Assembly (NCBI GenBank): GCA_002309615.1
Contig: DBXT01000005.1
Location: forward strand, 1-53,794
Length of the DNA: 53,794 bases
Direction: 5' to 3'
DNA from: Bacteroidales bacterium UBA1205
GTDB taxonomy: Bacteria > Bacteroidota > Bacteroidia > Bacteroidales > WCHB1-69
The notes under the pieces are model-generated. The model was not told where the DNA came from. It saw only the letters and a program-made list of their open reading frames with translations, and made no database searches. The translations under genes were made by a program, and so were the position numbers. Of this stretch, positions 44,524 to 52,011 are shown piece by piece; position 1 is the stretch's first letter; each line of letters starts with the position of its first letter.

Positions 44524-45114
44524 ATGGACCTTGAACTTTTAGACCGACAATTATTGCAAACCATCAACGGATGGAACTCCCCTTTTTGGGACACGGTGAT
44601 GTATGTGCTTACCGGAGTGTGGATATGGATACCGTTTTTTGCTTTGGTAATATGGCTGTTGTGGAAACACTACGGAAAACAGCTGACTTTGGTGTTGGCT
44701 TTTTGCGCCTTGTGTATAGTTTTGACCGACCAAGGGTCGGTATGGATAAAAAATAAGGTACAGCGTTACCGTCCCAGTCAAAATTTAGAAATAAAAGAAG
44801 ACCTGCATTTACATCAAAACAAAGACGGAAGTATTTATCGCGGGGGAATGTACGGATTTGTATCTTCACATGCGGCCAATAGTTTTGGTATAGCGGTATT
44901 GCTAATGTATTTTTTTAAGCCTGTTTCTAAAAAATGGCTGTGGGTGTTTCCCTTGTGGGCTATGGTGTTTTGCTATACCCGCATGTATTTGGGATTGCAT
45001 TATCCTGCCGATATATTCTGCGGAGCCGTGTATGGTGTTTTGTGCGGATGTTTTACCATATGGCTCTATAAATTGTCGTTACAGCAAATAGCAAAAGAAC
45101 AGGCTCAAAAATAA
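44524..45114 (+). CDS. PAP2-type membrane phosphatase
   Basis: 196 residues from ATG 44524; an earlier TTG overlapping the namZ stop is less likely. Five to six membrane spans. The three PAP2 motifs are present: KNKVQRYRP (K-x6-RP), SSHAANSFG (in place of PSGH), and TRMYLGLHYPAD (R-x5-H-x3-D). Such enzymes dephosphorylate lipid pyrophosphates, including undecaprenyl pyrophosphate, at the periplasmic face. Next to NamZ, a part in wall-precursor lipid recycling is a reasonable guess. It meets the CotH-like gene tail to tail with a six-base gap. Confidence 0.85.
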   Translation: MDLELLDRQLLQTINGWNSPFWDTVMYVLTGVWIWIPFFALVIWLLWKHYGKQLTLVLAFCALCIVLTDQGSVWIKNKVQRYRPSQNLEIKEDLHLHQNKDGSIYRGGMYGFVSSHAANSFGIAVLLMYFFKPVSKKWLWVFPLWAMVFCYTRMYLGLHYPADIFCGAVYGVLCGCFTIWLYKLSLQQIAKEQAQK

Positions 45115-45120
45115 AGTCAT

Positions 45121-46317
45121 TTAATCGGCAATGCTGTCAAAATAAGCATCCAATTGCGGTAATCGCATTTGCATATATTGTCGCATTATATCCAACTCCT
45201 GCTTATAGCCGGAGGCATCGAAATAATGGGTAGCGTCTACCGGCCATCTCTTGAAATTTTTTCTCACATCATTTCGTATCAACCGATGATTTTGCTTGAT
45301 TAATTGCTCAAAATGTTGTTGAGAAAATATGCCTTCTTTCCGCAAATATTGCCATCTGTGTTTAAGTTGTGCATTATAATGCAATTCAGGAATTTCACTT
45401 AATCTTTTCAGCAGTATGCATTTGTTAACATCCACTGTGCTGCGTAACAGGTTCAATTCATTATCACAATCCCGCCCGAAAGAATGGTCGTAATCCCATA
45501 TAGCTATGCGAAAAGGGGTGGAGGAGGAGGTTTTGTAGAGGTAAAAATTTTTCATCAAACCGTCCTCGTTATTGGTAAATAGCAATAACAGGTGCCAGTC
45601 CATTACATTCTCCACGTCTATCCATCGGGATATGCTGTCGGCAAAACCGGCATCGTCGGATTGGAACAGAAAACGCATGAAATCTTCAATGTAATAGGTT
45701 TTGTCGCAACGCTTTATTTTAGGATATTTTTGCTGGAAATAATTGTCAGGCTCTTGAGGAGCAATTCTGTTTTCTCCCCAAAAAACAGGAGGGTCTTTAA
45801 ACAACATAGCCATAGTGTCGTTTTTGTTCAGCCCGGCTTTTTTGGCTGTAATTTTTTCCATGAGCACATACAAGCCTTCATATTCCCCGTTTACATTCAC
45901 GTTTACATAGGCACATTGCGCAGCTATGTTCTTTTGAGGGTTCATTTCCCTGAAGAGTTCATAACATATTTTATGCCTCATCATGGTTTTGTCTATGTAG
46001 CTGGCATTCAATATGTAATCATCATCTTTAGGCAGGTCCGCCAATGATATTTTTTCATCTAACTCCACTGAAAAAGAGTGTTTGTCGTATTTACTGGACA
46101 TACCTCCCCTGTATTTGATGCGTGCCGGAAGGTTTTGCCGGTTGTATCTTATAATGCAGGAAGATTTCTTATCCCATTTAACGTCTCCGGCTTGAATATC
46201 CAATAAAGGCAGATCGGAAGAAAAAAACAAAAGATATGCAATTGCTCCCGATAGCAAAACGGCAAGACATATTATGCCCACCCGTTTCAAATATGCTTTT
46301 TTATCCTTGTTGTTCAT
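45121..46317 (-). CDS. CotH kinase-like protein, membrane-anchored
   Basis: 398 residues with one N-terminal membrane span (about 11-30) after a basic start. The body matches the CotH family of atypical kinases: KHSFSVELDE, MRHKICYELFREMN, VNVNGEYEGLYVLMEKI, and the metal-binding motif WDYDHSFGRD. In Bacillus CotH phosphorylates spore coat proteins; in Bacteroidota such proteins are exported and their targets are unknown. The kinase would lie in the periplasm or at the surface. The -7 elements sit only 4 to 13 bases from the ATG, so the message may be leaderless. Confidence 0.82.
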   Translation of the reverse strand: MNNKDKKAYLKRVGIICLAVLLSGAIAYLLFFSSDLPLLDIQAGDVKWDKKSSCIIRYNRQNLPARIKYRGGMSSKYDKHSFSVELDEKISLADLPKDDDYILNASYIDKTMMRHKICYELFREMNPQKNIAAQCAYVNVNVNGEYEGLYVLMEKITAKKAGLNKNDTMAMLFKDPPVFWGENRIAPQEPDNYFQQKYPKIKRCDKTYYIEDFMRFLFQSDDAGFADSISRWIDVENVMDWHLLLLFTNNEDGLMKNFYLYKTSSSTPFRIAIWDYDHSFGRDCDNELNLLRSTVDVNKCILLKRLSEIPELHYNAQLKHRWQYLRKEGIFSQQHFEQLIKQNHRLIRNDVRKNFKRWPVDATHYFDASGYKQELDIMRQYMQMRLPQLDAYFDSIAD

Positions 46318-46321
46318 GGTG

Positions 46322-46338
46322 CAAAGATAGCAAAAATA
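46322..46338 (-). promoter_or_regulatory. two overlapping -7 elements of the CotH-like gene
   Basis: The minus strand reads TATTTTTG then C then TATCTTTG, followed after four bases (CACC) by the ATG. The nearer box would give a leaderless message; the farther one a leader of a few bases. Confidence 0.5.
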
Positions 46339-46388
46339 AAATAATGATTGTATCTAAAGAAAAATCGCTTAACCGAACATTTAATTTG

Positions 46389-46409
46389 TTTCAATGTATA
46401 TACTTGAAA
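46389..46409 (+). promoter_or_regulatory. palindrome, candidate sigma-54 activator (UAS) site
   Basis: The arms TTTCAA and TTGAAA flank GTATATAC, itself palindromic, with one extra T; together they make a near-perfect dyad. Its centre is about 107 bases upstream of the start expected from the sigma-54 promoter at 46480, a usual place for enhancer-binding activators. Confidence 0.5.
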
Positions 46410-46479
46410 ATAAATAAAATAGAAAAATTTCTAATATTTTTTTCATTCCTTTTTCAATTTTTTTTGGATTTTGTTTAGT

Positions 46480-46497
46480 TTGGCACGGCATTTGCAT
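46480..46497 (+). promoter_or_regulatory. sigma-54 (RpoN) -24/-12 promoter
   Basis: TTGGCACGGCATTTGCAT fits the full consensus YTGGCACGrNNNTTGCW. GG is at 46482-46483 and GC at 46494-46495, separated by exactly ten bases. Transcription should start at about 46506. No ordinary gene lies downstream on this strand. Confidence 0.8.
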
Positions 46498-46524
46498 TTA
46501 TAAAAGCGAGTCGTTGAGATAACG

Positions 46525-46563
46525 ATGAAAAATGTAGATTTATTTGTTTTTAATTTTTCATAA
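46525..46563 (+). CDS. possible 12-residue peptide inside the small RNA
   Basis: ATG to TAA encoding MKNVDLFVFNFS. The ATG lies at the foot of the 5' hairpin. There is no clear ribosome-binding site, though Bacteroidota rarely rely on one. It may be chance. Confidence 0.2.
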   Translation: MKNVDLFVFNFS

Positions 46564-46578
46564 GATAGTTTGTAGTTG

Positions 46579-46621
46579 GGAACCTTCTGAATTCGCCCGA
46601 ATTTGAAGGTTCCTTTTTTTT
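46579..46621 (+). terminator. strong plus-strand terminator of the small RNA
   Basis: GGAACCTTC (46579-46587) pairs with GAAGGTTCC (46605-46613). Inside it, AATTC and GAATT pair around GCCC. Eight T follow. On the minus strand no T-run follows the hairpin, so it serves a plus-strand transcript. Confidence 0.85.
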
Positions 46622-47720
46622 ATTTTTCTACCAAGTCAATCACTGTAATTTCGCTATGGGTGCCCAATCGCATGGGCGGACCGAAGGTGCCACTGCCGCA
46701 GCTTACATATACCTGCATTTTATCAAATTTTTTCAGTCCCTTGTTAAATTCAAACGCCCTATTGTTTATCCATGTCATCGGCCATAATTGACCACCGTGT
46801 GTGTGTCCTGCCAAAAACAGGTCTGCTCCCGCTTCGGCAATATATTGCACGCCTAATGGCGTGTGATGTAACACTATTATCGGATGGGGTAAACTGTCGT
46901 GAATCAAAAGGGGAATCACTTCTCTGACAGTTGCTTTGTTAGTAGAGGCATGCATGCCGTCATCGGAAACGGGGTCGGCAAGCATGTAATCCAATCCTAC
47001 CAAGCTTATTCCTTGGGTTTCCACCACTTCATTTTCCAACACCTGCACCCCCGTTGCTCGTAATTTGTCTTTTACCTCTTCCGCGTTTACATACGCATCA
47101 TGGTTGCCGCTGACAAAATATACGGGAGCTTCCAGTTTCCGAAAAGGTTCTAAGGTGGAAGTTGTAAAATTGTACCAACTTTCAAAACAATCGCCCGTGA
47201 ACACCACTATGTCCGGATGCTGCCGATTGACTATATGTACCAGTTTCTCCACATGTTTCTTCCCTCGAAAATGTCCTAAATGTACATCAGTGAGTTGTAC
47301 TATTCTAACAGGCGGGGTGGAGGATAATGCTATTTTTACTTCTTTTACTTGAGGAGTAAAAGCTTGTATTATAGCGTAAATGCACAATGCAGCGGTGCTT
47401 GCGCCCACCAGAATGCCGTATATTCCGTGAGGCATTTTTATTATCCTGTTCAATACATCGGCAACAAGCATTATCACCAATAAATACAATAAAATACCTA
47501 TTAGCACACTGCCCGCTATTACCACTAAGTGCATAACAAAATTGTCTGACCATGCTTTGGCTTCCGCCACCAGCCCGAAAACACTCATTACAAATGCCAA
47601 GGTGTAGGCCACGTACCACCATCGCGGTGATGTGCTAAAAATATAGGCCGTGCGTTGTGCCATATACCATACGGATAGACCTATCAGTAACAACGTGAAT
47701 AATGGTATCATATTCTTCAT
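46620..47720 (-). CDS. membrane-anchored calcineurin-like metallophosphoesterase
   Basis: 366 residues from the ATG at 47720, giving MKNMIPLFTLLLIG. A farther upstream ATG at 47801 would overlap the yjbR gene and is rejected. Four to five membrane spans cover about 1-130. The catalytic domain carries the full metal-binding series: LTDVHLGHFRG, FTGDCFESW, SGNHDAYVN, LHHTPLG and GHTHGGQLWP. Related enzymes (YkuE/YaeI type) cleave phosphodiesters such as UDP-diacylglucosamine or lipid phosphates. Substrate unknown. It follows yjbR by 17 bases. Confidence 0.85.
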   Translation of the reverse strand: MKNMIPLFTLLLIGLSVWYMAQRTAYIFSTSPRWWYVAYTLAFVMSVFGLVAEAKAWSDNFVMHLVVIAGSVLIGILLYLLVIMLVADVLNRIIKMPHGIYGILVGASTAALCIYAIIQAFTPQVKEVKIALSSTPPVRIVQLTDVHLGHFRGKKHVEKLVHIVNRQHPDIVVFTGDCFESWYNFTTSTLEPFRKLEAPVYFVSGNHDAYVNAEEVKDKLRATGVQVLENEVVETQGISLVGLDYMLADPVSDDGMHASTNKATVREVIPLLIHDSLPHPIIVLHHTPLGVQYIAEAGADLFLAGHTHGGQLWPMTWINNRAFEFNKGLKKFDKMQVYVSCGSGTFGPPMRLGTHSEITVIDLVEK

Positions 47721-47737
47721 ATTTACTATTTTACTTT

Positions 47738-48085
47738 CTATTCCAACACCACCCTGTCTTTTTTCGGCAGTTTTTTGTTCACCTCGTGCCATGCATGCCA
47801 TACCAACTCTTTCATCAACTTATCGTTCACATCTCTGTTGAAAAAGATTTGGTTCCAATATTTTTTGTTCCAATGAAAGGCTCCTTCTACGGCATTGTAA
47901 TGTTCCCGCAATTCCTCCGCTTTTACAGGGTCGCACTTCATAACAGCCATATCGGGTTTGTCCAATGCAAGGCAGGCGAAGATTTTCCCCTTGAGCCGAA
48001 ATACCAATACCGTGTCGTCAAAAGGCATGTCCTCAGTGGCATACGGCAGACTTAAACAAAATTCTCTAAATGTTTCTACGTTCAT
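47738..48085 (-). CDS. MmcQ/YjbR family protein
   Basis: 115 residues, the usual size for the YjbR fold. Family traits are FREFCLSLPYATEDMPFDD at the start, VFRLKGKIFACLALDK, the MKCDPVKAEELRE segment, and WNQIFFNRDVNDKLMKELVWHA near the end. A DNA-binding role has been proposed for the family on structural grounds but its function is not settled. It lies 18 bases after mcrC and 17 before the metallophosphoesterase gene, all on the minus strand. Confidence 0.85.
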   Translation of the reverse strand: MNVETFREFCLSLPYATEDMPFDDTVLVFRLKGKIFACLALDKPDMAVMKCDPVKAEELREHYNAVEGAFHWNKKYWNQIFFNRDVNDKLMKELVWHAWHEVNKKLPKKDRVVLE

Positions 48086-48103
48086 ATAGTGTTATAATAT
48101 TCT

Positions 48104-49372
48104 TTATAAAAACAACTCCCTTAATGGAAGTTTAATACTAATTTTATAGAAATTGCGATAATGAGGTATTTTTGTTCCTTGTTCAGAAAATAGTTTTTCT
48201 GATTCTGACAGTAATTCACATTTATCGCCAGGATATAGGATAATACACCGTGGCGAATAATCTTCTGAAATGTCGGGTAACAAACTCTCATCGCGAGCAT
48301 TGCCACTTATTTCGCGAATATCATTTATATCAACAAAACTATTATTTTGATAATCAGGTTTGTATTTTGCATCAAGAATCAAATTTTCTTCTCTAATGAC
48401 AAAATCGGCAATCTGGCGACCATAGAAACCTTTTTCTTGAAATAAAACTTCGTTGATGCCTTTCTTTTGTAGATTACAGAACACCCACATTTCGTACAAC
48501 CGCGACATGTCAATCCAAAATGGCGGAGTAGTATGTTGTTCTTGGCTCGCCTCGCTAATAGAATAGTCGTATCTACGCAAGAGCATTTTGGCAACTCGTA
48601 TGGCTTCTTTGTATTCCTTAAATAGTTTATTGGCTGACAATTTTTGCACTTGATAAACTTCGATTTCGTCAGAAATACCGCCTAACGTATTTTTCAATTT
48701 GGACAATCTGGATTGTATTTCAAAATAAGATGATTGCGATTTCAAACTCTCATAATTATTGATAATTTTATCCGCAAAAAGCAAAGCCTTTTTCAAGAGT
48801 CGGTTTTCAGGAATATCGTCGGTGTATTCTTGAAATTGGCAATACACTCGGTCTGAACGTTGTTGGAAAACATTTTTTTGAAGGTGTCTGGAGAACAATA
48901 GCCGCCCTTTTACTTTTGTTTTCAGGTTTTCATCGCGAATGATGTAATCTTTTTTCAATCCTCTCTTGACAAGGCGTTCAAGCAAAGAAATGAAATGTAA
49001 AACCAAAAGAGGTGTCAGTTGGTTGAGTTGCTCATCAGTTTCAATGATTGGTTCGTCAAATTGGATGCCATAGCATTGAGCAAAATAATCCGATTCATTT
49101 TTGGCATCAACCTCTAAAGCCGCCAAAAACATAGTCACAAAATCTGTGTTTTTCAATTTTGGAGTAACGATAACAGCCAATTCGTTTTTGACGAGCCATG
49201 AAGCACCAATATAATAACTTGCATAATGGTTTGCACCATATTCATAAATGCCAAGGTATTTGGGCTCTTTCAAATAGTCTGTCTGTTGAAAAGCAAGATT
49301 GTATTTCTTAATCTCTTCAACATATTTACTATCAATTTGTTGATGTTCTATTAATTTAATTGGCGTTTGCAT
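48104..49372 (-). CDS. mcrC: McrC-type nuclease subunit of a McrBC restriction system
   Basis: 422 residues from ATG 49372; the TTG at 49399 would overlap mcrB and is less likely. The N-terminal half (LKNTDFVTMFLAALE, LLERLVKRGLKKDY, VKGRLLFSRHL) is the McrB-contacting part of McrC. The C-terminal half holds the PD-(D/E)xK nuclease site IADFVIREENLILDAKYK with the DAK core. McrBC cuts DNA with modified cytosines using GTP-driven translocation. It begins eight bases after the mcrB stop, so the two are one operon. Confidence 0.88.
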   Translation of the reverse strand: MQTPIKLIEHQQIDSKYVEEIKKYNLAFQQTDYLKEPKYLGIYEYGANHYASYYIGASWLVKNELAVIVTPKLKNTDFVTMFLAALEVDAKNESDYFAQCYGIQFDEPIIETDEQLNQLTPLLVLHFISLLERLVKRGLKKDYIIRDENLKTKVKGRLLFSRHLQKNVFQQRSDRVYCQFQEYTDDIPENRLLKKALLFADKIINNYESLKSQSSYFEIQSRLSKLKNTLGGISDEIEVYQVQKLSANKLFKEYKEAIRVAKMLLRRYDYSISEASQEQHTTPPFWIDMSRLYEMWVFCNLQKKGINEVLFQEKGFYGRQIADFVIREENLILDAKYKPDYQNNSFVDINDIREISGNARDESLLPDISEDYSPRCIILYPGDKCELLSESEKLFSEQGTKIPHYRNFYKISIKLPLRELFL

Positions 49373-49380
49373 ATTGATTA

Positions 49381-51711
49381 TTAAATGACTGTTTTCCAAT
49401 CATTAAAAGCATTTTCTAATGCATCTTTTTTCACATTGATGATTCCATCTTTACTATATTCCCGGATCAACGGAATAATCTCATACTCCAATTTCAGCCT
49501 TAATACGTTGTCAGTGTCGGCCATGAAATAACTATGACCAACCATCAGGTCATCAATGTCCATATCAGGATGCTTTTTGTCATCGTTTAGGAAAGTGAAA
49601 ACGGAATCAAACAATTGCACTTGTTTTGAATCCTCTCCATATTTGCTGACAAGTATCTGCCTATCTGCTTTCAGTGTAACAAACGCAAACCTACGGCGTA
49701 CAGCATAATCAATATTACCCACACTACGGTCAGTGGTGTTCATTGTGCCGATGATATAGAGGTTGGAAGGAACACCAAATAATTCTTTGGAATAAGGTAG
49801 CGTTACTTTGATTGGGTGATCGCCACCAAGACGTTTATCAGTTTCCAACAAAGTGATCAATTCGCCAAAAATCTTTGAAACATTACCACGGTTGATTTCG
49901 TCAATTATAAGGACATAGTTTTGTGTTTTTTCAATGCCAATTTTTTCTTTGCCAATTTTCTTTAAAATATAATTTGCAACCGCCCAATAGTATGACGAGT
50001 TACAACCACCAATTATATTTCGAATAGATTCATTAATGTTTGCTATTGCTTTTATTTTTTCTGTAGAATCATAAACTTCACATAGTTTTAATATTCTGTC
50101 TTTTGAAACACAATTCACATCAATATTACCATTACCTGTTTTCCATTTTATAGTCAACTGCGACGAAACCGATAAATCTGAAGAAGTGCTACCGTTTTTC
50201 ATTGGCAAATTCTTTACGTTGCCATCAATAATGTCTTGAATTAAATCGTCAAACGCAGAGTTGATTGTTTTTGCCTGTTTTACTTGTTGTGGATTTGTAG
50301 CGACCTTGCTCATTATTTTGAACATGCCATCCTCAACCTTATAATACATCTCGCCTTCATCGGGTTTGATGGGTTTTATTCCTTCCACAAAATCCTCATA
50401 ATCCATTGATTGATGGAATGTGCAGAAACCGATACGACCTTCTTTTTGAAGTTCTTCATAGCGTTTCATGACATCATCGTGGGTTTTAGGTATGACCTCT
50501 CCGCATATACTCAATGCCAAAGCCGCGGTATTGTAGGTTTTTCCTGTGCCTGGGGCGCCTTGAAGGATTATGTTTTGTTTAAGTTTAAGCAATTGCGTGT
50601 ACTTTTCGATTTCGGAATTTGCACTCATATTATTGATAATTTGTTTGATTGTCTTGCCTATTAAGTTATCTAATTCATAAAGTTCAGTTATTGCTTTTTT
50701 GGCAACTTCTTCCGCGTCACCTATCATTGCGTACCCTTCATTGTTAATTCTAAAGCCATAACCCCTATCCCAAGGAAATCGTTGTATAGTTTTAATGTTT
50801 TCTATTGCTTCTTCAAATTTTGAATGGTTGTTGTTTTCAAAATGGACTTCTACAAAAACATGTTTTCCATCATGCCCAGCCTTTTTGGTATTATCCGCAC
50901 AAAATTCATAATGACATTCGTCTGAAGCCATAAAGTTATGATGTGCATTTATCCAAACAAAATTTTTCCCTCTATTATTGTTTACGGAAAAACTCTCATT
51001 GCTATCTAATAGAGGTTTTATAGCATTAAAAAACTCCTTAAATGAAAAGTTATCATTTACAATATTTTCATCTATATTCATTAAATCTTTCATTTGCCAA
51101 AGTATATTTTGAGCAGTTAATAAATCGCTTTGTATCAATCCTTTTGTTTCATTCTGGAACTTATTTGTCAGTTCTTGGTCTTGTCTAATTATCTCAGTTA
51201 ATTCTGCAATCAGTTGTAAATAATGTGGGTATTTCTCACCTGTCGCACGGGGTTGCTCGCCAATATAATCGCAGTAGTTCTTATACAATTCATTCTTATA
51301 GAATGTGTATTTTTGTGGATTCCAACACGCTAAAAAAGCTGCAGCTGTGCGTTCGTCATTAGCTTTTGAATTATATTTTTTATCGCATAAATCTGCCATC
51401 TCCATTTTAAAATTCAAAAGCCTATTAACTAATGGTATTTGTTCGTCTTTTAATTTAGCAAAAGTGTCAAATAACTGCTGAGATTTTTCATTTAGTAAAT
51501 ATGATAAGACTATATTATCGCGGACAACATCTATAATATTTTTAGTTTTTATATTTTGTATAATTTCTTTTTCCGTTTGTCCTTTGCAGTCGGTAATCAA
51601 CTGCCATTTATATAATTCATTAGCTCCATCTGCTGATATAGGCGTATGTAGGAAACTTTTCTTATAACTTTGAAGTAAAGAAATAATTAGTTGTTTTCTT
51701 TTTTCATTCAT
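49381..51711 (-). CDS. mcrB: McrB-type AAA+ GTPase of a McrBC restriction system
   Basis: 776 residues. The first 370 or so form a helical N-terminal part followed by a beta-rich segment (about 245-335) that probably senses DNA. The AAA+ domain has Walker A GAPGTGKT (385-392), Walker B LIIDEINRGN around Asp604, and MNTTDRS (657-663), the NTxD motif linked to GTP use in McrB. A long insert (about 480-590) lies between Walker A and B, longer than in E. coli McrB. The recognised modification cannot be told from sequence. A copy of the fic leader (51779-51833) lies just upstream. Confidence 0.88.
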   Translation of the reverse strand: MNEKRKQLIISLLQSYKKSFLHTPISADGANELYKWQLITDCKGQTEKEIIQNIKTKNIIDVVRDNIVLSYLLNEKSQQLFDTFAKLKDEQIPLVNRLLNFKMEMADLCDKKYNSKANDERTAAAFLACWNPQKYTFYKNELYKNYCDYIGEQPRATGEKYPHYLQLIAELTEIIRQDQELTNKFQNETKGLIQSDLLTAQNILWQMKDLMNIDENIVNDNFSFKEFFNAIKPLLDSNESFSVNNNRGKNFVWINAHHNFMASDECHYEFCADNTKKAGHDGKHVFVEVHFENNNHSKFEEAIENIKTIQRFPWDRGYGFRINNEGYAMIGDAEEVAKKAITELYELDNLIGKTIKQIINNMSANSEIEKYTQLLKLKQNIILQGAPGTGKTYNTAALALSICGEVIPKTHDDVMKRYEELQKEGRIGFCTFHQSMDYEDFVEGIKPIKPDEGEMYYKVEDGMFKIMSKVATNPQQVKQAKTINSAFDDLIQDIIDGNVKNLPMKNGSTSSDLSVSSQLTIKWKTGNGNIDVNCVSKDRILKLCEVYDSTEKIKAIANINESIRNIIGGCNSSYYWAVANYILKKIGKEKIGIEKTQNYVLIIDEINRGNVSKIFGELITLLETDKRLGGDHPIKVTLPYSKELFGVPSNLYIIGTMNTTDRSVGNIDYAVRRRFAFVTLKADRQILVSKYGEDSKQVQLFDSVFTFLNDDKKHPDMDIDDLMVGHSYFMADTDNVLRLKLEYEIIPLIREYSKDGIINVKKDALENAFNDWKTVI

Positions 51712-51731
51712 TATCTTATTCTTTAATTTGT

Positions 51732-51739
51732 CAAATATA
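51732..51739 (-). promoter_or_regulatory. -7 promoter element of mcrBC
   Basis: The minus strand reads TATATTTG, 20 bases from the mcrB start codon. The fic-type promoter copy at 51809-51816 is a second possible start for the operon. Confidence 0.45.
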
Positions 51740-51749
51740 TAATTTATCC

Positions 51750-51785
51750 TTATTGACGACTTCTCAATACCTTATTTCGTTCCAT
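51750..51785 (-). other. 11-codon leader frame upstream of mcrB, fic-like start
   Basis: Begins at the ATG inside the left repeat copy and encodes MERNKVLRSRQ. The fic protein starts MEHNRG from the corresponding ATG. The DNA still resembles fic for about 30 bases with small gaps, so this may be the stub of a lost fic-like gene or a leader peptide. Confidence 0.35.
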
Positions 51786-51833
51786 TTTGCTATCCGGTAA
51801 TTAAAATGCAAATATACAAAAAAATATGGATAT
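51779..51833 (-). repeat. left copy of a 55-base direct repeat
   Basis: Matches 53088-53142 at 52 of 55 positions. It contains a -7 element (51809-51816, TATATTTG on the minus strand), a 23-base leader and an ATG. Confidence 0.85.
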
Positions 51834-51924
51834 CTTTGTTGTTTTTAGGTTGATTTTTTCGTTCCTTTTTCTATAAAAAATTTTTCGGTAGCTGTCAGTT
51901 GCCGATTTTGTAGCACGCAATTTC

Positions 51925-51949
51925 AAACCGTGACAATTTATCACGGTTT
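51925..51949. repeat. inverted repeat downstream of fic
   Basis: AAACCGTGA (51925-51933) and TCACGGTTT (51941-51949) form a perfect nine-base stem with a seven-base loop, 62 bases past the fic stop. There is no T-run, so an operator or RNA-stabilising hairpin is as likely as a terminator. Confidence 0.5.
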
Positions 51950-52011
51950 CATTTTCCTTCTTGGTCGTTCCAAACCCGTGCAGTTATACTATTAGTTAAA
52001 CTGTATGACGG

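Larger units (their letters stand above)
46318..46619. other. intergenic region with sigma-54 unit
   Basis: This 302-base region has no ordinary gene. It holds two -7 elements for the minus-strand CotH gene, then on the plus strand a palindrome, a sigma-54 promoter, a short transcribed stretch and a terminator, each listed separately. Confidence 0.7.
46506..46621 (+). ncRNA. predicted sigma-54-dependent small RNA
   Basis: About 115 bases lie between the expected sigma-54 start and the end of the terminator T-run. The 5' end can fold into a hairpin (TCGTT at 46511-46515 with AACGA at 46521-46525, loop GAGAT). An A/U-rich single-stranded middle follows (about 46528-46575), then a large terminator stem. 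That is a common small-RNA layout. A 12-codon frame (46525-46563) also lies inside, so a peptide message cannot be excluded. The 3' end touches the stop codon of the convergent metallophosphoesterase gene. Confidence 0.6.
51712..52011. other. intergenic region between fic and mcrB
   Basis: 300 bases holding a mcrB -7 element, an 11-codon leader frame, the left copy of a 55-base repeat and a perfect inverted repeat, each listed separately. No other gene is seen. Confidence 0.6.

Noticed and set aside
47721..47801. Longer start for the metallophosphoesterase
   Set aside because: It would overlap the yjbR gene by 64 bases and add a polar stretch ahead of the first membrane span; the ATG at 47720 fits better.
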